From contig CAZAMT010000083.1 of NCBI GenBank assembly GCA_964486145.1, positions 1-14,061 on the forward strand: a stretch of DNA of 14,061 nucleotides. The letters are read 5' to 3'. Below, piece by piece: positions 1 to 6,012 of this stretch (the stretch's first letter is position 1; each line of letters opens with the position of its first letter). The notes under the pieces were generated by a model. The model did no database searches. It worked only from the letters and a program-made list of their open reading frames with translations, and was not told the DNA's origin. This DNA comes from CAZAMT01 sp964486145. GTDB taxonomy: Bacteria > Bacteroidota > Bacteroidia > Bacteroidales > JAAAOM01. A program made the position numbers and the translations under genes.

Positions 1-778
1 CATTGAATTCATAATTATTAAATACGATGCAATTCTTAACTTTTGTATAAGCATCGCTATTGACCTCAACACCTCCCGGGCTTAGTTCTGAATTGTTTTG
101 CGTCACAGTACAATTATAAATTAAAGTCCCGTTTGTAGCCGATATTCCGCCAGCGTACTTAGCATAATTCCCCGCAAATACACAATTAATAATTTTTGCC
201 TCTCCTGTTGCCATAATTGCACCTCCGTTATTTGAGTTTCCTGTACCTGTTACCTTATTATTAAAAAAATAACAATTTTTAAAAACTCCTCCGCTAGTCC
301 GCACAGCTCCTCCCTGTCCATCTCCCAAATCTGTATGTGCAATATTTCTATCAAATATACATCTATCTACAACTAAACCTTCTCCAGTTCCGGAAGCATA
401 CAAACCTCCACCCCATGCAAAATCTGATGCATCAATAAACCCATTCTGAATTTTCAGGTTTTTAACTATAATACTGGTATAGGAATCAAAAGATATATTA
501 AAAATCCGACCTATATTATTTCCATCTATAATTACCCCAGTACCTCCATCAATTGTTAATGATTTATAAGATATTCTCAACTCTCCTGCTAGGCCAACTG
601 AGTCTACAAGAAAAAGAATTGAATCATTATTTTGGGCATTTAGAATACAATACCTAAGCATACCTTCTTCAGGTGAGTCAATGTTATCAGTACTTTTTGT
701 AACTAAAATCTGCTTCGCCTCTACCGTACTATAAAAGTGCATAATGAATACAATAACTAATACTAATCTTATTTTCAT
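1..778 (-). CDS. Secreted right-handed beta-helix repeat protein, partial (C-terminus beyond left edge)
   Basis: The minus strand is open from an ATG at 778 to the window edge, giving 259 residues with no stop. A hydrophobic signal peptide (residues 1 to about 21, ending near VEA-KQ) predicts export. Residues about 22-60 resemble the N-terminal block of secreted beta-helix proteins (VTKSTD, then LRYCILNAQNNDSI, like the GSLR-AI-NAN-DTI pattern), followed by LTIDGG. From about residue 120 to the edge there are five repeats of roughly 22-30 residues, each built as GG-(LAI)-x, then a (V/I)-x-(N/R)-C-x-(V/F) strand and an N-rich turn (NN, N-Y). This is typical of parallel beta-helix or polymorphic-outer-membrane-type repeats with stacked Asn and Cys. 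The role is unknown; such proteins are usually surface adhesins or carbohydrate-active. A C-terminal anchor or sorting domain would lie outside the window. No consensus promoter was found upstream. Confidence 0.85.
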   Translation of the reverse strand, partial: MKIRLVLVIVFIMHFYSTVEAKQILVTKSTDNIDSPEEGMLRYCILNAQNNDSILFLVDSVGLAGELRISYKSLTIDGGTGVIIDGNNIGRIFNISFDSYTSIIVKNLKIQNGFIDASDFAWGGGLYASGTGEGLVVDRCIFDRNIAHTDLGDGQGGAVRTSGGVFKNCYFFNNKVTGTGNSNNGGAIMATGEAKIINCVFAGNYAKYAGGISATNGTLIYNCTVTQNNSELSPGGVEVNSDAYTKVKNCIVFNNYEFN

Positions 779-1061
779 TCTTTTAATTTTTCTTATTAAT
801 AATCTGCTACATTCAAAATAAGATGGCCATTGCCCCGTATTGTCCCTAACGAAAAATATACGTAAGTATTTCTGTAAAGTTTTCAAGAATTGGTGTATAC
901 CAACGATTCTGTTTTTGCAAACTGCATTTAGCATCATATCACGAAATCACAAAATGCTGATTTTTAAGTATATTTCAAAAATGTGCCGGTTTCCAATGTT
1001 TTTTTGTTGCGTGGATAAGAATTATATTTGTATTCGTATTAATTAAATTTTATTCTTTCGT
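779..1061. other. Divergent intergenic region between beta-helix gene and GDPD gene
   Basis: This 283-bp AT-rich spacer separates two divergent genes that both encode exported proteins. It contains the TAnnTTTG element at 1023-1030 and a small imperfect dyad around 854-868 (ATAC-GTAA-GTAT). A reading frame across it begins with TTG and encodes a Cys/Phe/Ile-rich peptide with no recognisable family, so I do not call a gene here. Confidence 0.5.
1003..1030 (+). promoter_or_regulatory. Candidate Bacteroidota promoter of the GDPD gene
   Basis: TATATTTG at 1023-1030 matches the -7 consensus TAnnTTTG and lies 31 bp before the ATG. A TTTG at 1003-1006 is 16 bp upstream, slightly short of the usual 17-23 bp for the -33 box, so only the -7 element is convincing. 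Confidence 0.5.
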
Positions 1062-1844
1062 ATGAATCTGACTCGGATGTTTTTGTGTTCTGTAGTTCTG
1101 TTTGGCTTGGTTTCGGTGGTGTCATCGCAACCAATGATCATAGCGCATCGCGGGGCATCTTTTGATGCTCCTGAAAATACACTTGCTGCAGTTAAAATGG
1201 CCTGGCAGCAAGGAGCAGATGCGGTTGAAGTAGATGTGCACCTTTCAGCAGATAATAAAATTATGGTCATCCATGATAAAGATACCAGGCGTACTTCAGG
1301 AACGGATTTAAAAGTAAAGGAAACAATATCTACCGAGCTACGGAAATTAGATGTAGGATCTTTTAAATCATCGAAATACACAGGTGAAAGAATACCGTTT
1401 CTGGAAGAGATCATCGAAACAATTCCAAAAGGGAAAATGCTGTTTGTTGAAATTAAAAGCGATGAATCCATGCTTCCGGTTTTAAAAAAATTGATTGAAA
1501 AGTCTGGGAAAACAGGGCAAATCGTTATTATTGGATTCGATTTTGCCACAGTTGAAGAAGCAAAGTCAATGATGCCGGATATTCCTGTGTACTGGTTAAA
1601 GTTTTCGTTCATCAGGTACAGCGGTGGTATTATTGAAAGGGTGAAAGAAGCCGGATTGGACGGACTTAACCTGCATCATAAAAATATTTCCGGTAAGTTT
1701 GCATCAAAGGTAAAAATAGCCGGTTTGGGACTTTATACCTGGACCGTTGATGATCCGATGGAAGCAAAACGTTTACAGGACCTCGGCATAGACGGCATTA
1801 CTACCAACAGACCTTTATGGCTGATGCAAAAAATGAATGAATAA
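1062..1844 (+). CDS. Secreted glycerophosphodiester phosphodiesterase
   Basis: The 260-residue protein matches the GP-PDE (GDPD/UgpQ) family over its whole length. These enzymes hydrolyse deacylated phospholipids such as glycerophosphoethanolamine to sn-glycerol 3-phosphate and the free alcohol. Residues 1 to about 23 form a signal peptide (hydrophobic stretch ending VVSSQ), so action in the periplasm or outside the cell is expected. Catalytic signatures are intact: H29-R-G with the following APENT, the metal pair E56 and D58 in VEVDVHL, and the second histidine H71 in VIHD. Conserved late motifs are also present: the strand VEIKS, the strand YTWTVDD, and the terminal GIDGITTNRP. The length is normal for a single-domain bacterial member. 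It stands alone, convergent with lysS, with copy A of an intergenic repeat about 40 bp after its stop. Substrate preference cannot be read from sequence. Confidence 0.95.
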   Translation: MNLTRMFLCSVVLFGLVSVVSSQPMIIAHRGASFDAPENTLAAVKMAWQQGADAVEVDVHLSADNKIMVIHDKDTRRTSGTDLKVKETISTELRKLDVGSFKSSKYTGERIPFLEEIIETIPKGKMLFVEIKSDESMLPVLKKLIEKSGKTGQIVIIGFDFATVEEAKSMMPDIPVYWLKFSFIRYSGGIIERVKEAGLDGLNLHHKNISGKFASKVKIAGLGLYTWTVDDPMEAKRLQDLGIDGITTNRPLWLMQKMNE

Positions 1845-1884
1845 TCCACCTAATCCATTTTTCTAACCTTCGGAAATTGATAAG

Positions 1885-1963
1885 GTGAGCGAGAACCTTT
1901 AGCTCTTGCTGAAAGTCCCGGAAATACTTCGGGAACGAAGGGAACAACCGCTCTATTTGGGTT
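1885..1963 (+). repeat. Intergenic structured repeat, copy A
   Basis: This 79-bp segment aligns with 8117-8196 with six substitutions and one single-base gap, about 91% identity, in the same orientation. Visible structure: outer complementary ends GAGCG (1887-1891) and CGCTC (1949-1953), and a hairpin CTTCG-GGAA-CGAAG (1927-1940) with a GNRA-type tetraloop. It lies in the convergent gap between the GDPD gene and lysS, 40 bp after the GDPD stop. It contains no reading frame of note. It could be a REP-like element, a small non-autonomous mobile element, or part of a transcription terminator. Confidence 0.75.
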
Positions 1964-2004
1964 CAACAGAAATCAGCAATTTCAAATCCTCATTACGTTA
2001 ACCC

Positions 2005-2037
2005 GAATAATTCAAGAATTATTCCTGTCTCCGACAG
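2005..2037 (-). terminator. Tandem hairpins just after lysS; possible terminator
   Basis: GAATAATTC and GAATTATTC (2005-2013 and 2016-2024) form a perfect 9-bp inverted repeat around AA. Next to it CTGTC-TCC-GACAG (2025-2037) forms a 5-bp stem. Both begin within a few bases of the lysS stop on the minus strand. There is no clear T-run, so the terminator role is an inference from position. Confidence 0.4.
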
Positions 2038-2040
2038 CGA

Positions 2041-3771
2041 CTACGTAATCCATTGTTTTACCTCGTCCATGGTTGGATTGGTAAGCCCCAGTTTATTTTT
2101 TTTGTTAAAACCGCATAATTCCTGGTGCAACTTTCCTGGTTTTTCAACTTCCTTTAGTTTACTGACAGTCAAATATCCAAGTTGATGTAATACCTGGATC
2201 CATTCTTCAGGAATGCCTGCTTCCAGGTATTTTCCTTTCGAATCCCTTTGTTCTTTCTTTTCCGGACGCATTTGGGGAAAGAACAACACATCCTGTATAC
2301 TGGGCTGATTGGTCATGATCATGGCAAGCCTGTCCATTCCAATGCCCATACCCGAGGTAGGCGGCATTCCATACTCAAGTGCCCGGACAAAGTCATAATC
2401 AATGTACATGGCTTCATCATCTCCCTTTTCAGAAAGTTTTAGCTGCTCCTGGAAACGTTCCAACTGGTCGATCGGGTCATTCAACTCCGAATATGCATTA
2501 CAAAGTTCTTTTCCATTTACAATCAATTCAAATCGTTCGGTCAGTTCGGGATTTTTCCTGTGTTTTTTGCACAATGGCGACATTTCCACGGGATAATCCA
2601 TGACGAAGGTAGGTTGAATAAGATGAGGCTCACATTTCTCACCAAATATCTCATCAATCAATTTGCCTTTTCCCATGGTTTCATCAATTTCCACTTCCAG
2701 GTTTTTGCAAACAGTTCGCAGCTCCTCTTCCTGCATGCCTGAAATGTCAATACCGGTATGTTCTTTTATGGCATTGATCATGGTAACCCGTTTGAATGGC
2801 CTTTTGAAATCAATTTCGTTGGTTCCAACCATCACCTTGGTGGTTTCATGAAGGTCCAGTGCAACCTTCTCAATCATTTCTTCAGTGAAATCCATCATCC
2901 AGTGGTAATCCTTGTAAGCTACATATATTTCCATTACCGTGAACTCTGGATTGTGTGTGCGATCCATACCTTCGTTACGGAAATCCTTGGAAAATTCGTA
3001 GACACCTTCATATCCGCCTACAATGAGACGCTTCAGGTAGAGTTCGTTGGCAATTCTCAGGTACAAATCAATATCCAGTGAGTTATGATGAGTTATAAAT
3101 GGCCTGGCTGCCGCACCTCCCGGGATTCCCTGCAAAATGGGAGTCTCAACCTCCAGGTAACCCTTCGAATTAAAGAGCTCGCGAAACGAATTCATGATTT
3201 TTGTTCGTTTGACAAAGATTTCACGAACTTTCGGATTTACGATTAAATCCACGTATCGCTGACGATAACGAAACTCGGCATCGGTGATGGCATCGTAAGT
3301 TTTTCCATCTTTTTCTTTTACAATCGGAAGCGGTCTGAGCGACTTGGAAAGGACTTTTAACTCCTTTACGTACAGCGAGGTTTCTCCCATCTGTGTTTTG
3401 AAAACATATCCCTTCACACCGATGATGTCCCCGATATCGAGCAGTTTTTTAAAAACGGTATTGTACATGGTTTTATCTTCACCGGGACAAATGTCATCTC
3501 TACGAAAATACAGTTGCAACCTGCCGGTATGATCCTGAATTTCAGCAAATGAGGCACTGCCCATGATGCGCCGGCTCATGATGCGTCCTGCAAGACTTAC
3601 ATCCTGGTAATTGGTTTTATCAGGGCTAAAGTGTTCCTTAATTTCCATGCATGTGGCATTTAAAACATACTCTTGTGCCGGGTATGGATTGATTCCCAGT
3701 TTTCTGAGTTCTTCCAACGAATGTCTGCGTAATTGTTCCTGTTCACTTAACCCTGTGGTATTCATCTGCAT
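2041..3771 (-). CDS. lysS: Lysine--tRNA ligase (class II)
   Basis: LysS charges tRNA-Lys with lysine in the cytoplasm using ATP. The 576-residue product has an N-terminal OB-fold anticodon-binding domain (about residues 58-145, with LAGRIMSRR and the FAEIQD strand). A class II catalytic core follows. Motif 1 lies around residues 205-230 (LEVETPIL, with GGAAARPF after it), motif 2 is FRNEGMDRTHNPEFT within residues 264-281, and motif 3 is GMGIGMDRLAM just after residue 470. The classical enzyme ends around residue 503. A further ~73 residues, rich in Lys and Leu, form a tail that I recall as usual in Bacteroidota LysS. The start is the ATG at 3771; a second ATG two codons later is equally possible. 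It is divergent from lipA and has its own promoter. Confidence 0.98.
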   Translation of the reverse strand: MQMNTTGLSEQEQLRRHSLEELRKLGINPYPAQEYVLNATCMEIKEHFSPDKTNYQDVSLAGRIMSRRIMGSASFAEIQDHTGRLQLYFRRDDICPGEDKTMYNTVFKKLLDIGDIIGVKGYVFKTQMGETSLYVKELKVLSKSLRPLPIVKEKDGKTYDAITDAEFRYRQRYVDLIVNPKVREIFVKRTKIMNSFRELFNSKGYLEVETPILQGIPGGAAARPFITHHNSLDIDLYLRIANELYLKRLIVGGYEGVYEFSKDFRNEGMDRTHNPEFTVMEIYVAYKDYHWMMDFTEEMIEKVALDLHETTKVMVGTNEIDFKRPFKRVTMINAIKEHTGIDISGMQEEELRTVCKNLEVEIDETMGKGKLIDEIFGEKCEPHLIQPTFVMDYPVEMSPLCKKHRKNPELTERFELIVNGKELCNAYSELNDPIDQLERFQEQLKLSEKGDDEAMYIDYDFVRALEYGMPPTSGMGIGMDRLAMIMTNQPSIQDVLFFPQMRPEKKEQRDSKGKYLEAGIPEEWIQVLHQLGYLTVSKLKEVEKPGKLHQELCGFNKKNKLGLTNPTMDEVKQWIT

Positions 3772-3803
3772 AAAATCGGTGTAATGTTTTTTGAAAATTT
3801 CTG

Positions 3804-3833
3804 CAAAGATAGAACATATGTTTCAACTTGCAA
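3804..3833 (-). promoter_or_regulatory. lysS promoter, Bacteroidota type
   Basis: On the minus strand, TTG (3831-3833) and TATCTTTG (3804-3811) are separated by 19 bp. This fits the TTG-N17-23-TAnnTTTG arrangement known for the primary sigma factor of this phylum. The element lies 32 bp upstream of the lysS ATG. Confidence 0.75.
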
Positions 3834-3851
3834 TTTTTCTATTTTTCCCGG

Positions 3852-3885
3852 TTTGTGCATAATTCACATGTTCTCCTTACCTTTG
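3852..3885 (+). promoter_or_regulatory. lipA promoter, Bacteroidota type
   Basis: TTTG (3852-3855) and TACCTTTG (3878-3885) are 22 bp apart, fitting the phylum consensus. The -7 box ends 15 bp before the ATG at 3901. This placement also rules out the longer in-frame start at 3784, because that codon would lie upstream of the promoter. The box is divergent from, and not overlapping, the lysS promoter. Confidence 0.75.
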
Positions 3886-3900
3886 TGTAAAAATGATGAA

Positions 3901-4764
3901 ATGTCAGATCTGAAGAAGGGAAAAGCAGTTAGACTGCCGCGATGGATGAAGATGAAAATGCCGAAGGGGGAGTCCTATTCGAAAGTAAAGAATCTTGTAG
4001 AAAAACATCAGTTACACACGATTTGTACCAGCGGTCGTTGTCCAAATATTGGTGAGTGCTGGGGAAGGGGAACGGCAACGTTCATGATATTGGGTGACAT
4101 ATGCACACGATCCTGTAAATTTTGTGGTGTAACTACCGGAAAACCCCTGCCGACTGATGAAAATGAACCAGAGAGGGTGGCGGAATCTATAAAAATTATG
4201 GGGTTAAAACACTGTGTGATCACTTCTGTTGATCGCGATGATCTAAAGGACGGAGGTGCAAGCGTTTGGCATCAAACCATAATTAAAATAAAGGAATGCA
4301 GCCCTCACACAAAAATTGAGGTTTTAATCCCCGATTTTCAGGGGAGAAAGGACCTGATTCAAAAAGTAATGGATGCAAAGCCGGAAGTAATTTCCCATAA
4401 CCTGGAGACTGTAGAGAGACTAACCCCGGAAATTCGAAGTGCAGCAAAATACCGCGGAAGCCTGGATGTACTTAAATATGTTGCTGATTCAGGAATTATG
4501 GCCAAATCTGGCATTATGCTCGGGCTGGGAGAAACCGAGGATGAGGTGTATCAAACCATGGACGATCTTCTGGAGGCAGGAGTCAAAGTGATGACCATTG
4601 GACAGTATCTTGCTCCTACAAAAGAACATTTGCAGGTAAAGAAATACATTCATCCTGATCAGTTTCAAAAGTACCACGATATAGGAATATCAAAGGGATT
4701 CACATTTGTCGAAAGCAGTCCGCTGGTGCGATCATCTTACCGTGCCGAGTTGCACGCGAAGTAG
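3901..4764 (+). CDS. lipA: Lipoyl synthase, canonical copy
   Basis: LipA is a radical SAM enzyme that inserts two sulfur atoms into octanoyl groups on lipoyl domains, making lipoyl cofactor. The 287-residue product has every signature. The auxiliary [4Fe-4S] cluster motif is C42-x4-C47-x5-C53 (CTSGRC, CPNIGEC). The radical SAM cluster is C68-x3-C72-x2-C75 (CTRSCKFC). The C-terminal RSSY (residues 277-280) supplies the serine that ligates the auxiliary cluster. VITSVDRDDL, IPDFQGR, SHNLETV and GLGETEDE match typical LipA. The reading frame is open further upstream, to 3784, but I chose the ATG at 3901. The extra 39 residues have no LipA similarity and would overlap the promoter, while the chosen start gives the same N-terminus as the next gene. 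The second lipA follows after 62 bp, probably in the same transcript. Confidence 0.96.
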   Translation: MSDLKKGKAVRLPRWMKMKMPKGESYSKVKNLVEKHQLHTICTSGRCPNIGECWGRGTATFMILGDICTRSCKFCGVTTGKPLPTDENEPERVAESIKIMGLKHCVITSVDRDDLKDGGASVWHQTIIKIKECSPHTKIEVLIPDFQGRKDLIQKVMDAKPEVISHNLETVERLTPEIRSAAKYRGSLDVLKYVADSGIMAKSGIMLGLGETEDEVYQTMDDLLEAGVKVMTIGQYLAPTKEHLQVKKYIHPDQFQKYHDIGISKGFTFVESSPLVRSSYRAELHAK

Positions 4765-4826
4765 TTTACGAACAATAAATGAAACACATATTTCTGTTGC
4801 CTAAATAAAGATAAAAAGATACAAAA

Positions 4827-5696
4827 ATGCAAGAATTGAAAATTGATAATGCAAGTCTGCGATTGCCACGATGGATGAAAGCAACCTTTCCGAAAGGGGA
4901 AAATTACTCAAGAATAAAAAATGTAATCAATGAGAACAAACTCAACACCATTTGTTCAAGCGGCAACTGTCCGAACAAAGGCGAATGTTGGGGTGCAGGC
5001 ACTGCAACATTTATGATCCTTGGCAACAAGTGCACCCGTGCATGCAGTTTTTGTAATGTTGATTACCTCAAACCTGATCCTGTGGATTGGGACGAACCGA
5101 AGCGCTTGGCTGAAACGATTAAACTACTAAAACTTAAGCATGCGGTTATTACATCCGTGGCGAGGGATGATTTGGTTGATGGTGGGGCAAGATTTTGGGC
5201 GAAAACCATACGAGAAATAAAAAAGACGAATCCTAATATCACCATGGAGGTTCTTATCCCTGATCTTAATCGAAACCTTCTCATATATGATTTAATTATC
5301 AATGAGAGGCCGGAGGTAATTTCGCATAATATGGAAACGGTATATCGGCTAACACCCTCCGTGAGAAACATGGCCCATTATCACCGCAGCCTGAAGGTTC
5401 TTTCATATATTTCCTCTTCCGGAATTACAACAAAATCGGGATTTATGTTGGGTTTGGGGGAAGAAGACAAAGAAGTTTTAACAACCATGGATGACCTGCT
5501 CGAAGCCGGTGTCAAAGTGTTAACCATTGGTCAGTATCTTGCACCTTCACAGAAACATGCCGGAGTTGTGGAATATATTAAACCGGAAGTCTTTGAAAAA
5601 TACAGAATCATAGCATTGGAAAAGGGGTTTAAGGCAGTTGAAAGCAGCCCCCTGGTAAGATCTTCTTATCATGCTGAGCGGCATGCTCATTTGTAG
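4827..5696 (+). CDS. lipA: Second lipoyl synthase-like radical SAM protein (divergent LipA paralog)
   Basis: This 289-residue protein aligns end to end with its upstream neighbour at roughly 60% identity by eye. All cluster ligands are kept: C43, C48, C54 for the auxiliary cluster, C69, C73, C76 for the radical SAM cluster, and RSSY at 278-281. Differences fall at positions normally conserved in LipA. SVDRDDL becomes SVARDDL, PDFxGR becomes PDLNRN, and the sequence just after the radical SAM cysteines is CNVDYLKP. It is therefore probably an active radical SAM enzyme, but its substrate protein or redox partner may differ. It may be a recent lineage-specific duplicate or a transferred copy. 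I see no TAnnTTTG promoter in the 62-bp gap, which supports co-transcription. An intact frame and retained ligands argue against a pseudogene. Confidence 0.92.
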   Translation: MQELKIDNASLRLPRWMKATFPKGENYSRIKNVINENKLNTICSSGNCPNKGECWGAGTATFMILGNKCTRACSFCNVDYLKPDPVDWDEPKRLAETIKLLKLKHAVITSVARDDLVDGGARFWAKTIREIKKTNPNITMEVLIPDLNRNLLIYDLIINERPEVISHNMETVYRLTPSVRNMAHYHRSLKVLSYISSSGITTKSGFMLGLGEEDKEVLTTMDDLLEAGVKVLTIGQYLAPSQKHAGVVEYIKPEVFEKYRIIALEKGFKAVESSPLVRSSYHAERHAHL

Positions 5697-6008
5697 AACA
5701 ACAGGAGTTAACAAACAGATAATGATTTACATATATGAATTATTTTATTTATGTCTCAATGATTAAATCCTGGAAACCTTTCTTTCAACTTCATAAACTA
5801 ATGCCCGTTCATTTGAAAAACGTTGGTTAATGTAACCTTTTATGATTTAATTTAATATAAGTAATTAGGATACAAATTATATTTGTCTGAATAATAATTT
5901 TATTGTATCTTGGGTATAATACATTGACAAGTTTATGAATAAAGGAGTTTTATTTATATCGTTAAGTGGAAATAATCAGATCTACAAAACACACACTAAT
6001 GAAATCCA
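5697..6008. other. Intergenic region upstream of the hybrid histidine kinase
   Basis: This 312-bp AT-rich stretch follows the second lipA. It holds a candidate promoter (5878-5885) and a 25-codon ORF abutting the kinase (5935-6012). I see no strong intrinsic terminator for the lipA pair, no RNA gene and no repeat. Confidence 0.5.
5878..5885 (+). promoter_or_regulatory. Candidate -7 element for kinase transcript
   Basis: TATATTTG matches TAnnTTTG. It lies 49 bp before the small ORF and about 120 bp before the kinase ATG. No TTG box is found 17-23 bp upstream, so support is partial. Confidence 0.45.
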
Positions 6009-6012
6009 ATGA
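5935..6012 (+). CDS. Possible 25-codon leader ORF translationally coupled to the kinase
   Basis: An ATG at 5935 opens 25 codons beginning MNKGVLFISLSG and ending NEIQ, closed by TGA at 6010-6012. The stop overlaps the kinase start as ATGA (6009-6012), the classic layout for translational coupling. It lies downstream of the candidate promoter. The peptide has no family I recognise and no membrane segment. It may be a chance frame, an uORF that meters kinase translation, or a genuine small protein. Confidence 0.3.
   Translation: MNKGVLFISLSGNNQIYKTHTNEIQ

Noticed and set aside
854..868. Small dyad ATAC-GTAA-GTAT as an operator
   Set aside because: It is only 4 bp per arm in AT-rich DNA and is not tied to a promoter.
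840..1046. A 68-codon plus-strand frame starting at TTG, upstream of the GDPD gene
   Set aside because: It has a rare start, odd Cys/Phe/Ile-rich composition, no recognisable domain, and overlaps the GDPD promoter region.
1043..1612. A 189-codon minus-strand frame opposite the GDPD gene
   Set aside because: It is a shadow of the GDPD frame, Ser/Ile-rich without family features, while the plus strand has clear catalytic motifs.
3784..3900. Longer 326-residue version of the first LipA
   Set aside because: The extra N-terminus is not LipA-like and lies over or before the lipA promoter; ATG 3901 aligns with the paralog.
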